Assembly (NCBI RefSeq): GCF_010093305.1
Contig: NZ_PDWS01000016.1
Span: 33,723 to 97,722 of the forward strand
Length of the DNA stretch: 64,000 nucleotides
Reading direction: 5' to 3'
Origin: Pseudoxanthomonas sacheonensis
GTDB lineage: Bacteria; Pseudomonadota; Gammaproteobacteria; Xanthomonadales; Xanthomonadaceae
The translations under genes and the position numbers were made by a program. The notes under the pieces were generated by a model. That model worked only from the letters and a program-made list of their open reading frames with translations. It was not told the origin of the DNA and searched no databases. Below, in pieces: positions 1 to 8,603 of this stretch; position 1 is the first letter of the stretch, and every line of letters starts with the position of its first letter.

Positions 1-2173
1 CCACGACCTGGTATTCGGCTTCGGTCAGCTTCAGACCATTGATGTAGTCGTCGCGGCTGGCGTTGGGATTGGGCAGCAGGATCATGGTTGCGGTCTGCTC
101 GATCAGCGCCGCGGCGATGTCGCTGGCCAGCGCGTCTTCCGGACTCTGCGTGGCGAAGATGCCCAGGCCGTTCTGCTTACGGATGGTCTTCTGCTTGTTC
201 TTGGCGAATTCCTTGAGCCCGCCCTTGCCGTCGAGGATCTTCCAGAATTCGTCCATCACGTAGATCAGGCGGCGGCCATCGATCAGCGCCTCAAGGCGGT
301 GCAGCAGGTAGTTGATGACCGGCACGCGCACTTCGGGGTTGTCGATGATGTCGGTGTAGTCGAAGCCGATGATGTTGGCCTTCTGCAGGTCGATGGTGTC
401 CACCGGATTGTCGAAGACCCAGCCGTGCGAATTTCCCGCGGTCCACTTGCGCATGCGCGCGAACAGGCCGTCGTCGCCCATGTTGGGCAGGCTCTTCTGG
501 AAATTGGTCATGTTGCGCAGATGCATGGGGGTGTCGAGCATGTTCTCGACCGCGCGGAAGATGTCTTCCTCTTCGCGCGAGGTGTAGCCGGTCTTTCCGG
601 CCAGCACCTTCATCAGATCGGCCAGGAACTGCGTGTTGGCATCGTTGCGTTCGCACTGGAACGGGTTAAAACCGGTGGGCCGGCCGTTCTCCAGCGCCAG
701 GTAGTTGCCGCCGCAGGCGCGCACGAAGATCTCGGCGCCGCGATCCTTGTCGAAGAAGAAAATGGTCGGCGACGGGTCCAGCTTCTGGACCTGGCTGAGC
801 AGGAAGTTGATCAGCGCGGTCTTGCCGGTACCGGACTTGCCGATGACCATGGTGTTGGCGATTGCCTTCTCGCCCAGCGAATTCTCCGCCGGGTGAGTGG
901 CGTGGAAGTTGAAGTAGTAAGGCTGGCCGTTGGTGGTCTGCAAAGTGGTGACGCACTCGCCCCAGGGATTGTTTTCCTTCTTCCCGGAAGCGAAGTTGTG
1001 CAGCGGCGACAGGCCGAGGAAGTTGAGCGAGCTGACATTGGCCAGGCGCGTGCGGTTCTTCCAGTTGCCCGGGATCTGCGAATAGAACGAGGACGCTATG
1101 GCCAGGTCTTCCTTGGTGGAGACGAACCCGGCATTGGAAAGCTCCGCGCGTGCGGTGGCGGTATTCTGCGAGAGCTTTTCCTGGGAGTCGGCGTACAGCG
1201 CCAGAGTGAAATGGTATTCGCCCAGTACGAAGTTTCCCGAAGCCAGCTGGTCCATGGCATGGTCCAGCTCCACGATCTGGCTGACCGCCTTGTCGCCCGA
1301 TGAAATCATCATGCCCTTGGTGCGGTCCAGCACCTTCAGCGCGTCCTGGCGGCCGATAGGACTGAACGAGTGGGTTATCACATAATCGAAGTCCAGGTAC
1401 TTCAGCCCATTTAGGATGCCGGGGTAAGTACCGTCGGTGTATTCCTTGATATTGAGGATGGCGCCGAAATGATTGACGCCGTTGGGCGTGTTGATGATGA
1501 AGTCGCCGGTCTTGTCCGAGAACATGTGCCGGCTGACCGGTAAATAGCCGTTCACCGGCGCGCTGAGCACAGGCACCGGCTCGTCGATGCGGTTCAGCAG
1601 GTAGCCGAAGAATTCCAGCGCTTCGGAGAACACCACCCCGTTGCTGGCTTCGTACATGCCCAGCCGGTACGGCGAATAATCCTTCAGCACCGCTTCCAGG
1701 TTGCCCGCCAATTCCTGGATCTTGGCGATGGCCTGATCCTGTTCGGATTGCAACTGGGCGATGTTGGTGGATTTTTCCACCAGCCGCTTACCCGTCACCA
1801 CCGGCCGGTAGATCATGGTCAGGTACAGCTCGTTCTGCATGATCTTCTGCGAGGACAACGACTCGAAGTAAGCGTCCGACATGCCTTGGTTGAAGGCCTG
1901 GCCGAACTTGCTGCGGTCGTTGATGCGCCGCTTGCGGCGCACGTCGTGCACCCAGAACGCCAGGTTGGCGAAGTCCGGCGCGCGCAGCGTCTGCAGCATG
2001 CGGTTGAAGGTGTTGTGCCGGTGTTCTATCTCCCATTCGTCCCGTCCGACGAAAGGCAACCCGCCCAGATGCCACACCAGCAGGTAGTCGCCACCGGTGG
2101 TCTTGATCACCGAAGGCGACACGTGGGTGGAGAGCGGGATGAATTCGCTTATGGAGGTGTCGGGAGTGAACAT
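1..2173 (-). CDS. virB4: VirB4 type IV secretion ATPase (C-terminus cut by window edge)
   Basis: VirB4-family ATPase that energises pilus biogenesis and substrate transfer at the inner-membrane base of the type IV secretion channel. About 724 residues are visible and the reading frame runs open off the left edge, so the C-terminal end of the protein is missing. The Walker A motif GKSGTGKT lies near residue 445, followed by a Walker B-like stretch (IYVMDEFW) and the conserved FATQSPEDAL segment typical of VirB4. The first ATG (2173-2171) follows an A-rich tandem repeat and has no convincing Shine-Dalgarno sequence. It is the last gene visible of the virB7-to-virB4 operon. The family assignment is firm. 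Confidence 0.95.
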   Translation of the reverse strand, partial: MFTPDTSISEFIPLSTHVSPSVIKTTGGDYLLVWHLGGLPFVGRDEWEIEHRHNTFNRMLQTLRAPDFANLAFWVHDVRRKRRINDRSKFGQAFNQGMSDAYFESLSSQKIMQNELYLTMIYRPVVTGKRLVEKSTNIAQLQSEQDQAIAKIQELAGNLEAVLKDYSPYRLGMYEASNGVVFSEALEFFGYLLNRIDEPVPVLSAPVNGYLPVSRHMFSDKTGDFIINTPNGVNHFGAILNIKEYTDGTYPGILNGLKYLDFDYVITHSFSPIGRQDALKVLDRTKGMMISSGDKAVSQIVELDHAMDQLASGNFVLGEYHFTLALYADSQEKLSQNTATARAELSNAGFVSTKEDLAIASSFYSQIPGNWKNRTRLANVSSLNFLGLSPLHNFASGKKENNPWGECVTTLQTTNGQPYYFNFHATHPAENSLGEKAIANTMVIGKSGTGKTALINFLLSQVQKLDPSPTIFFFDKDRGAEIFVRACGGNYLALENGRPTGFNPFQCERNDANTQFLADLMKVLAGKTGYTSREEEDIFRAVENMLDTPMHLRNMTNFQKSLPNMGDDGLFARMRKWTAGNSHGWVFDNPVDTIDLQKANIIGFDYTDIIDNPEVRVPVINYLLHRLEALIDGRRLIYVMDEFWKILDGKGGLKEFAKNKQKTIRKQNGLGIFATQSPEDALASDIAAALIEQTATMILLPNPNASRDDYINGLKLTEAEYQVV

Positions 2174-2219
2174 GTTTTAGCGGGTCTTGTTTTAGCGGAT
2201 CTTGAGTTTCAGCGGATTT
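2174..2219. repeat. Three-copy 15-16 bp tandem repeat between virB3 and virB4
   Basis: Two near-identical 15-bp units (2174-2188 and 2189-2203, differing at one base) and a third, diverged 16-bp unit (2204-2219) directly abut the virB4 ATG. On the coding strand the unit reads roughly AAGATCCGCTAAAAC. It fills most of the 76-nt gap after virB3, which is the longest spacer among virB2, virB3 and virB4. I infer it may set translation or spacing of virB4; nothing in the sequence proves that. Confidence 0.7.
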
Positions 2220-2249
2220 GGGTAGACGGGAAAACGCAGGCGGCCAGGC

Positions 2250-2558
2250 CTAGCGATCCTTCGCAGGCTTGGCACGGTAGCTGTTGGGCGAAAACACCCA
2301 CATTCCCGAGTGATGCTTCAGGTTCCTGGCCTTGAACTTGAACTGCAGCCGCAGGCCGATCATGCGGAAGATCATCTCGTCCCGCCTGGCCATCTGTCGC
2401 ATGACGAAGATGACCGGCGGCAACAACAGCAGGCAGAACATGTTGATGTAGAAGGTCAGCAGGATGCACGTCCCGGCCGCCAGGAAGAACGGCATGTAGG
2501 GCACGCCCATGAACATGGCCGGGCGCGTGCAACCCCTGAACAGCACATTCTTATGCAT
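2250..2558 (-). CDS. virB3: VirB3 inner-membrane protein
   Basis: A 102-residue VirB3 family protein: short cytoplasmic N-terminus with the family's FRGCTRPAMFMGVPYMP-type start, then hydrophobic segments at about residues 23-53, then a basic tail. VirB3 sits in the inner membrane and works with VirB4 in pilus assembly. The start overlaps the end of virB2 by 8 bp, which indicates translational coupling. Length matches the family. Confidence 0.93.
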   Translation of the reverse strand: MHKNVLFRGCTRPAMFMGVPYMPFFLAAGTCILLTFYINMFCLLLLPPVIFVMRQMARRDEMIFRMIGLRLQFKFKARNLKHHSGMWVFSPNSYRAKPAKDR

Positions 2559-2940
2559 AGAACATGAGGGAATTGATCAGCATGGCAGCGGGCGTGCCGC
2601 CTTCATCAAGCGTAGCGTCGCCCAGCAGCATTCTCGCGATCTGCGCCGCGGCGCCGATCAGGAACCCGCCGATCAACACGGGCGCCACATCGGAAATCCG
2701 CTTGTGGGCGAAAGCGATCTGATAGCCCGCGAAGATCACCGCGATGGTAACCACGGCGATCGAAGCGATGTTGAGCAGCGAATTGAGGTTTCCGAAGAAC
2801 TCCTCGACCCGGTCGGTGGCCTCCTGCGCCATTGCCATGCCCGGCATCGCCAGGATGCCGACGAACACCACCGCCATGAGCAGCGGCGAGAGGAACTTCT
2901 TGGCCTGATCGCTGGAGGCCTTCGAGAATACTGGTTTCAT
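2551..2940 (-). CDS. virB2: VirB2 major pilin
   Basis: Pilin subunit of the type IV secretion pilus. From the chosen start it is 129 residues: a long signal peptide (hydrophobic core LLMAVVFVGILAM, likely cleaved after AMA), then two transmembrane helices (about residues 54-75 and 82-103 of the precursor). The frame is open further upstream, but the ATG at 2940 has AAGGAG 9 nt upstream (2950-2955), so I prefer it to the more distal starts. It lies between virB1 and virB3. Confidence 0.92.
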   Translation of the reverse strand: MKPVFSKASSDQAKKFLSPLLMAVVFVGILAMPGMAMAQEATDRVEEFFGNLNSLLNIASIAVVTIAVIFAGYQIAFAHKRISDVAPVLIGGFLIGAAAQIARMLLGDATLDEGGTPAAMLINSLMFYA

Positions 2941-3020
2941 GCGTGTCATCTCCTTGGGTTGATTTGCTAAACGAAAACAAGCGGTGGGGGTATCCATGAT
3001 TTCCGCCATTCAGAAAAACG

Positions 3021-3815
3021 CTAAAAAACGAATGCCGCATCGACCGCGGGCAATTCCACTGCAGTTGCTTGGGAAACGGCAGGGCTGTCCGCTGCGATAG
3101 GCGCCTGGGCCGGCTGGGCGCCCGCCTGCATGCTTTGCAGGACTACAGGCTGCTCCTGCGGAGTGGCGGCCGATATGCGCATCAACGCGGCCTGCGAGGC
3201 ATCCGGCGGGGCGATGGGTTGCGGCGGAACCTGGCGCACGGTTGATGCCGTGGCCATCGCGGGAACCTGTGCGGGCGGCGCGGCATATACGGGATAGCGG
3301 GTCACCTCGACACTGCGCCGCGACGGCCTGCTGACTACAGGGATGGCCTGGCCCTGCGGCGCACTGGCCGACCCCGGCGCGGTCTGGCGCATCGAGGCAT
3401 AGATTTTCTGCACATAGCCGTGGCGATAGCCGGTAACGAAGTTGCCGGAGTAGTAGCAGCTGAACGATTTCCCCCAATCGCCGCCCGAACGGCTGTAGCA
3501 CTCGGCCAGAATACGCGAGCCGGCTTGCAGGTTGGGGCAGACCTCGAAAGCCTTCTCGTAGGAGTTCAGGCCGTACTTGTCGAGGTTGTAGCGATTCACC
3601 TGGGCGACGCCCAGCGAGAAATTGAAACCGCGGCTCTCCAGCATGCGTACCGTGGCGAGCGCTTCGGGCAGGTTCTTCGGCTGGCGCACCAAATGTCCGC
3701 CGACCACGCCGATGGCGTACGGGTTGTGCGACGATTCCACGCGCACGACGTGGTGCATGACCTCCGGCGGAACCGCCAGTTCTGGGCAACTCATTAGCTC
3801 CATGCCAGGTAACAC
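3021..3815 (-). CDS. virB1: VirB1 lytic transglycosylase
   Basis: SLT-type lytic transglycosylase expected to open peptidoglycan locally for the secretion channel. The catalytic Glu is in RVESSHNPYA (E27), followed by GVAQVN and the Tyr-rich CYYSGNF stretch. Residues about 140-264 form a Pro/Ala/Gln-rich low-complexity tail. The GTG at 3815 is supported by a GGAGGAG Shine-Dalgarno 5 nt away; ATGs at 3803 and 3794 have none. There is no obvious Sec signal peptide, which is odd for a periplasmic enzyme and implies either another export route or a start further upstream that I cannot see. Confidence 0.9.
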   Translation of the reverse strand: MLPGMELMSCPELAVPPEVMHHVVRVESSHNPYAIGVVGGHLVRQPKNLPEALATVRMLESRGFNFSLGVAQVNRYNLDKYGLNSYEKAFEVCPNLQAGSRILAECYSRSGGDWGKSFSCYYSGNFVTGYRHGYVQKIYASMRQTAPGSASAPQGQAIPVVSRPSRRSVEVTRYPVYAAPPAQVPAMATASTVRQVPPQPIAPPDASQAALMRISAATPQEQPVVLQSMQAGAQPAQAPIAADSPAVSQATAVELPAVDAAFVF

Positions 3816-4107
3816 CGCGTACTCCTCCGTTACACGCTTATCGCTTTTCGACGATCATCCGACAGAGCATGCGGAGTTCCACAGCCCCTTCGATTACATC
3901 GCAGATATCCCTGTACCCATATTTCATGAGCACTCTAGTGTTGTCAACTCAATGCAGCCGCAAAATTCTGTAGGAAAAACATTACATGTCCGCTTGTTTC
4001 CGCCATCACGACGTCCGCTATCGGTAGCATTTCCTGTTTCTGAAAAAAAATGCCAACACAGGTAACCGATCTGGACGATTTTAGAGACGACGGACACGTT
4101 TTCAGCC
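3816..4107. other. Lower-GC spacer between virB11 and virB1
   Basis: A 292-nt gap inside an otherwise tightly packed operon. It is visibly AT-richer than its neighbours, and open frames across it look non-coding. It could hold an internal promoter for virB1-virB2-virB3-virB4 on the minus strand. No terminator hairpin or clear -35/-10 pair was recognised. Confidence 0.5.
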
Positions 4108-5145
4108 TTACTCTGCGAACGTTCTCTCCGGATTGAAATCAATGCCCGTGATGTTGCGTTGGCCCGCGTGAGCCTTGATGTGCACCAGGATATCGATGGT
4201 CATCATCAGCAGACGCTTGATGATGGCGAACTCCAAACCCGCGCCCTCGGCGGAGGCTTTCACCATCAGCGCCAGCTGGTCCCAGGTCTGGGTGGTGCTG
4301 CCGGCGTGGCAGCTGGTGATGGAGCCCGGGTGGCCCGAGGCGCAGTTGCGGATGAAATAGAAGGATTCGTCGCCGCGCAGCTCGGCCAGGATGATGCGAT
4401 CCGGCTTCATGCGCAAGCAGGCTTCCATGCAGCTCTTGGCGGTGACGTTGCTGGTGCTCTGTCCGCCTTTGGAATAGAGCAAGTGCACCGCATTGGGCTG
4501 GGTGATGAACAGTTCGCGCGCATCCTCGATGGTGACCAGGCGTTCGTCGCCGGGGATGTGGTTGACCAGCGATTTCATGAAAGTGGTCTTGCCGCTGCCG
4601 GTGGCGCCGGAAACCACTATGTTCTTCTTGTACAGGACCGCTTTCTTGAAGAACTCGGCGTAATTGCGCGAATACTTCAGCTCCAGCAGTTCCCGGTCGT
4701 GCTCGCCCAGGGTGTGCCCCTGCTCCAGGATCTGGTCGAAGAATCCGTCTTCCTGATACTGCTGCAGCGATTTGGTGTGCTTGGACGGCAGGCGGATGGT
4801 GATGGAAACCTTGCCGGCGTCGCAGGCGGGCGGAATCACGAACTGCGCGCGCTGGCCGGTGGGAAAGGTCAGCGATACGACCGGATCGGTGTCGGTGATG
4901 CGCTGGCCGGTATTGCTTTCGTTGACCACGGCGGTGCAGAACTGCCGCGCGCGTTCGAAATTCAGACCGGGCACCTCGATGCGCTGCCAGCCCTGCCGGG
5001 TTTCCAGATAGATTTCGCCGGGCTTGTTGATGCAGATTTCGGTGACATCCGGAGAACTCATGTACTCCAGGATTCCCAATACTTCGTATTGGTAGTCCAG
5101 AAATTCGCTGGAGACCCGCGCTACCGGTGAGTTGTCGATGTCCAT
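4108..5145 (-). CDS. virB11: VirB11 hexameric traffic ATPase
   Basis: VirB11/PulE-type secretion ATPase, 345 residues, acting at the cytoplasmic face of the channel. Walker A is GATGSGKT at residues 180-187, followed by the Asp box (TIEDARELF), a Walker B-like segment (RIILAELRGDE) and the His-containing SGHPGSITSCHAGS stretch. The N-terminal domain carries the usual IxINKPGEIY pattern. It starts 15 nt after virB10 ends. Length and motifs are complete. Confidence 0.96.
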   Translation of the reverse strand: MDIDNSPVARVSSEFLDYQYEVLGILEYMSSPDVTEICINKPGEIYLETRQGWQRIEVPGLNFERARQFCTAVVNESNTGQRITDTDPVVSLTFPTGQRAQFVIPPACDAGKVSITIRLPSKHTKSLQQYQEDGFFDQILEQGHTLGEHDRELLELKYSRNYAEFFKKAVLYKKNIVVSGATGSGKTTFMKSLVNHIPGDERLVTIEDARELFITQPNAVHLLYSKGGQSTSNVTAKSCMEACLRMKPDRIILAELRGDESFYFIRNCASGHPGSITSCHAGSTTQTWDQLALMVKASAEGAGLEFAIIKRLLMMTIDILVHIKAHAGQRNITGIDFNPERTFAE

Positions 5146-5160
5146 GACATGTGGCCCGCG

Positions 5161-6423
5161 TCAGTTGCGGGCCAGTACCCCGGTGAAGTCCACATCCTTG
5201 GAAACGTAGACATTGACCACGGTGCCCTGGTTGATGGTGACCGTGGGCGGACGGTTGATGCTCTTGTCCAGCGCCTGGTTGGCCAGACGCTCCATGGTCC
5301 GTGCCGTGGTGCTCTCGAAGGGAGTTTCGAGTACGTTGCCATTGGAGATGGTGGTGGTGCGGGGACCGTTCTCGGCAGCCGCGTAGCTGAAGGCGTCGCT
5401 GATCAGGCTGATCAGCAGCGCCGAGGCGATGCGGCTGCCCCAATGCGCGTTGTAGTCGCCCGGATGGCCGGCGCCGCCAAGATTATCCACGCCGGGACTG
5501 GCCATGTTGACGTCGATGCCGTTGGGGGTGGTGATGCGGTCCCAGATCACCGCGACCCGCGGTCCAGTGGCGCCGGAATTATTGTATTTTCCGGAAATCT
5601 TGGAACCCTTCGGCAACAGCAGGCTGCGGCCGTTGATCGAGTAGACGGGTTCGGTGACGACGCACGAAGTGAAGCCCGGGATATCGGTGACGATGCGGGT
5701 TTCGAGCACGCAGCGGATATAGGTACCCCGGACCAGCAAAGCGTCGGGACGGTTGATGTATTGCGCGCTGGTGGCCTCGGATTGTCCATTCTGCTGCGCT
5801 CCGCCATTGGCCTGATTGCCGGGCATTGTCGCGAGCATGGCTTGCATGTAAGAGTCTTGCTGACGCTGGCCATTGGCCTGCGTCCCCTCCCCATTGTTCG
5901 CGCCGCCATTCGACATGCGCCGTTCCATCAGAGTGGGTTCGCGGGGGCCTTGCGGAGCATCGTTATAAGGCGCGGATTGCGAATACGAGGGCGCCGGCTC
6001 GGCAGGCAAGGGCGGCACATTCGGCTCGGCGGCGTATTGCTCGACCTCGATCGGCGCGGCCTGCTCGGCCGCTGGCGGCTCAGTGTTGCTGGGCAACTCG
6101 GGAATCACCACTTTCTCTTCGCGTGGCTTGGCGACCTCGTCCTTGCTGGAGGTAGCGTTCTTGAACATCCATACCGCAGCGACGATCAGCAGCACCACGA
6201 TACCCGCCAGGAACAGCAACGCCTTGCGGTTGAGCTTCTGCAGGTCGTTGGATCTCAGCTGCGGGGCGTTCGCGTCGAGATCCGGCGGAGCGGCGCTCTG
6301 CTGGCTGGCGTAATAGGGATTGCCGGTTTGCTCGGGCGCATCCGGACCGCGACTGGGTTGCGGATCGGGATCGCCATCGTCGTAAGGGCGGCCGGAGGTA
6401 TTGGACGGCGGAGTCTGGTTCAT
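5161..6423 (-). CDS. virB10: VirB10 channel protein spanning both membranes
   Basis: VirB10/TrbI family protein of 420 residues. A Pro/Gln-rich cytoplasmic N-terminus (about 1-65) is followed by one transmembrane helix (about 69-87), a Pro/Glu-rich periplasmic linker (about 95-215) and the C-terminal TrbI beta-barrel domain with the outer-membrane antenna region. It forms the channel core with VirB7 and VirB9. The ATG overlaps the virB9 stop (ATGA), showing translational coupling. Confidence 0.95.
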   Translation of the reverse strand: MNQTPPSNTSGRPYDDGDPDPQPSRGPDAPEQTGNPYYASQQSAAPPDLDANAPQLRSNDLQKLNRKALLFLAGIVVLLIVAAVWMFKNATSSKDEVAKPREEKVVIPELPSNTEPPAAEQAAPIEVEQYAAEPNVPPLPAEPAPSYSQSAPYNDAPQGPREPTLMERRMSNGGANNGEGTQANGQRQQDSYMQAMLATMPGNQANGGAQQNGQSEATSAQYINRPDALLVRGTYIRCVLETRIVTDIPGFTSCVVTEPVYSINGRSLLLPKGSKISGKYNNSGATGPRVAVIWDRITTPNGIDVNMASPGVDNLGGAGHPGDYNAHWGSRIASALLISLISDAFSYAAAENGPRTTTISNGNVLETPFESTTARTMERLANQALDKSINRPPTVTINQGTVVNVYVSKDVDFTGVLARN

Positions 6424-7178
6424 TGTGCTTTGTTCCTACGCAGGCCGACGACATTCCTGCCGTGCCGGATGACCAAGAAGGGATAGGTGCCGTGCACGAT
6501 CAGCGTGTTGTTTTCCACCGTGGTGTTGACCACGAAATCTTCGCCGCCCTCGCGCTCGCGGCCGAAAACCGCGGGGAAGTTACCGGTAGGAAAGGCCTTG
6601 AGGTCGCTCATCTTGACGTAGGTGAACTGGCCGTCGTCGTAGACGTTGGTGGGGATCAGCCACGCCTGCTTGGTGCGCGTCGAATAGTCGTAGTTGAAGT
6701 TGTAGCGCCTGTCCTTGTCCAGCTTCGTGCTGAGTTGCGGAACGGTTTCTTCCGTCTCGGCGGCGAACTCGATGTCGTTGGGATAGGCGAAGGTTATCTT
6801 GTACTGCACGCCCGCCTGTTTGGCCTGGCTGAGCGCAGTCCAGTCGGTAGCCACGACCTTCAGTTCGAAGATATAGGAATGCGTGGCGGTGCGGATCACC
6901 ATGTTGGTGTCCACGTCCACGTTCTTCGGCTTGAGATAGAACACGTTCTCGCGCCGGGTCAGGTCCCAGCCGGCGCTGAAGCCCGTGCTGAAATCCAGGA
7001 TCTTCTCGTTGGGGCTAAGCTCGATCTGGGTGGTGATGCCCAGGCCGGTGCGCACCTCATAGATGCGGTCCGGTTCGTATTCATATTGCTGCACGACCTG
7101 CGCGCTGGCCGGCAGTGCGACGCCGATGATCGCAGCGTGCAGGATCACTGCCAGGCAATGCTTGCTCAAGCGATTCAT
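6420..7178 (-). CDS. virB9: VirB9 outer-membrane core protein
   Basis: VirB9/CagX family protein, 252 residues from the chosen start. It has a signal peptide (residues 1 to about 23, ending ASAQ), then the beta-sandwich domain beginning YEYEPDRIYEVRTG, and the C-terminal domain that contacts VirB7 in the core complex. The start ATG overlaps the virB8 stop by the ATGA arrangement, which fixes it over the longer open frame upstream. Confidence 0.95.
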   Translation of the reverse strand: MNRLSKHCLAVILHAAIIGVALPASAQVVQQYEYEPDRIYEVRTGLGITTQIELSPNEKILDFSTGFSAGWDLTRRENVFYLKPKNVDVDTNMVIRTATHSYIFELKVVATDWTALSQAKQAGVQYKITFAYPNDIEFAAETEETVPQLSTKLDKDRRYNFNYDYSTRTKQAWLIPTNVYDDGQFTYVKMSDLKAFPTGNFPAVFGREREGGEDFVVNTTVENNTLIVHGTYPFLVIRHGRNVVGLRRNKAQ

Positions 7179-8110
7179 TGGTTGATGGCCCCATTGGCAT
7201 TGTTGGAGGAAGGAGCGGCAGCCGGCGGCGTAGCGGGCGCCGGGTAGCCTTGCTGGATCGCAGGATTGGCCGCGTCGCCGGGGATTGCGCCTGGAACGAC
7301 CGGTTGCGCAGCGGGTATCGCCGGATTGGGCGCCTGTTGCGGCGGTTGCACTTCCATTTCGTCCGGCGGAGTGGCGGTGAAGCCGCTGTCGTCGTAATCC
7401 CTGTCGACGCGGTAATTGGTGACCTGGAACCCGAGCGGGTTCTCGATGCGGTATTTTTCTTCCATCTTCAGGTTCGATTTGTAGGTGAACTCCATGGTCG
7501 CGATGTTGCTGTCCAGCGGCTTGGACGTGCCGGTCGGCTTGTCGTAGAGGCTGCGCTGGAAGCGGACGGTCGCGCCTTTTGGCCATGTCTTGGCCGACCC
7601 GCCGATGAGCGAGATGCTGAGGATCTTGACCCGGATCGCCTTGTTCTTGCCGTAGACGTTGAACGGACTGCTGGGGCTTTTCGGGTTATGCAGGCCGGTA
7701 TAGGCCGCCGCCACATCCGGCGAGGACATGGTGTACACGGTGGTGCGATCGCGCAGGTTCATCAAAGCGACGTCGTAGGACTCCCGCGCGAGCAGGAAGT
7801 GGGCGACGTTGCTGCGGTTGACCGCCTCCTTGGTGGTGATGCTGCGGTGATCGGCGTCCTGGGTAAGGCGCGCCACCGAACTGGTGCCGGTGTAGGCGTC
7901 GGCCATGATCAGGTAAGGCACCTTTTCCTTGAGCGGCAGCATGTAGAAATAGCCCGCCGCCAGGATCAGCGACAGCGCGATGGCGCCCGACGCCACCAGC
8001 CAGGCGCGGCGCTCGCTGCGCCGGGCCATGTCGGCCAGGGTGATCTCGAAATTGACCGCTTTGGAAACCGCGCTGTCGATCTGCGGCGATGAAACTTTCT
8101 TCCCGAACAT
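7175..8110 (-). CDS. virB8: VirB8 inner-membrane assembly protein with long Pro/Ala-rich tail
   Basis: VirB8 family bitopic inner-membrane protein, 311 residues. A short cytoplasmic segment precedes one transmembrane helix (about 36-56), then the NTF2-like periplasmic domain (about 70-240). The last ~65 residues are almost entirely Pro, Ala, Gln and Asn and are not part of the usual VirB8 fold. The ATG at 8110 has AAGGA 9 nt upstream; a TTG one codon earlier is less likely. It begins 58 nt after virB7. Confidence 0.94.
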   Translation of the reverse strand: MFGKKVSSPQIDSAVSKAVNFEITLADMARRSERRAWLVASGAIALSLILAAGYFYMLPLKEKVPYLIMADAYTGTSSVARLTQDADHRSITTKEAVNRSNVAHFLLARESYDVALMNLRDRTTVYTMSSPDVAAAYTGLHNPKSPSSPFNVYGKNKAIRVKILSISLIGGSAKTWPKGATVRFQRSLYDKPTGTSKPLDSNIATMEFTYKSNLKMEEKYRIENPLGFQVTNYRVDRDYDDSGFTATPPDEMEVQPPQQAPNPAIPAAQPVVPGAIPGDAANPAIQQGYPAPATPPAAAPSSNNANGAINQ

Positions 8111-8168
8111 CAATCTGATTCCTTGAAACCGTTATGGGAACACCGACCCGAAAACATTCCGGCCATGC

Positions 8169-8603
8169 TCAGGGAGTGGCCGCAGGCGCGTCCCCGCCGG
8201 CCTGGGCCACGCGGACGACGATCTGGTTGTCGCTGGCGGTGACCGATACCTGTTGTCCGGCATAGGCGGCGGTCAGTTGCGAAACCGCCGTTTGCAGGTC
8301 GTTGGTCTGGATCTGCGCCACCGGTCCGTACAGCGTGAAATCCGAAGGATGCAGGTACGACAAGGTCATCTTCGAGTCGCTCGCCCAGCGCGTTAGCATG
8401 TTCTTGAGCGTGCCGTCCATGGGCGAGGCATGGAATACGTAAGTCTGGTACAGGGGGATCGCCTCGGCCGACGCCGCGTAGCGATTCACTGTTTTCCAGC
8501 GGCCGCCGAAATCCGGCGCCGGGCGCGTGGCGCATCCGGACAACGCAATCACCGAGAAGATCAACACGCACCAGTAGCGACCAACCAAAGTCTTATGTTT
8601 CAC
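8169..8603 (-). CDS. virB7: VirB7 lipoprotein, long form with extra C-terminal domain
   Basis: First gene of the operon. The 144-residue protein has a lipobox (ALSGC, lipidated Cys 24) and a short VirB9-binding segment. A folded C-terminal region (about 60-137) follows, which resembles the N0/secretin-type domain found on VirB7 in Xanthomonas secretion systems. Classical VirB7 proteins are only about 45-60 residues. The start codon is GTG with a weak GGTGAA Shine-Dalgarno. The long form and the gene order together point to the Xanthomonas-type system, known in that genus to deliver antibacterial toxins. Confidence 0.9.
   Translation of the reverse strand: MKHKTLVGRYWCVLIFSVIALSGCATRPAPDFGGRWKTVNRYAASAEAIPLYQTYVFHASPMDGTLKNMLTRWASDSKMTLSYLHPSDFTLYGPVAQIQTNDLQTAVSQLTAAYAGQQVSVTASDNQIVVRVAQAGGDAPAATP

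Noticed and set aside
3924..4142. 72-codon frame in the virB11-virB1 spacer
   Set aside because: Overlaps the virB11 end and has no ribosome-binding site or homology pattern.
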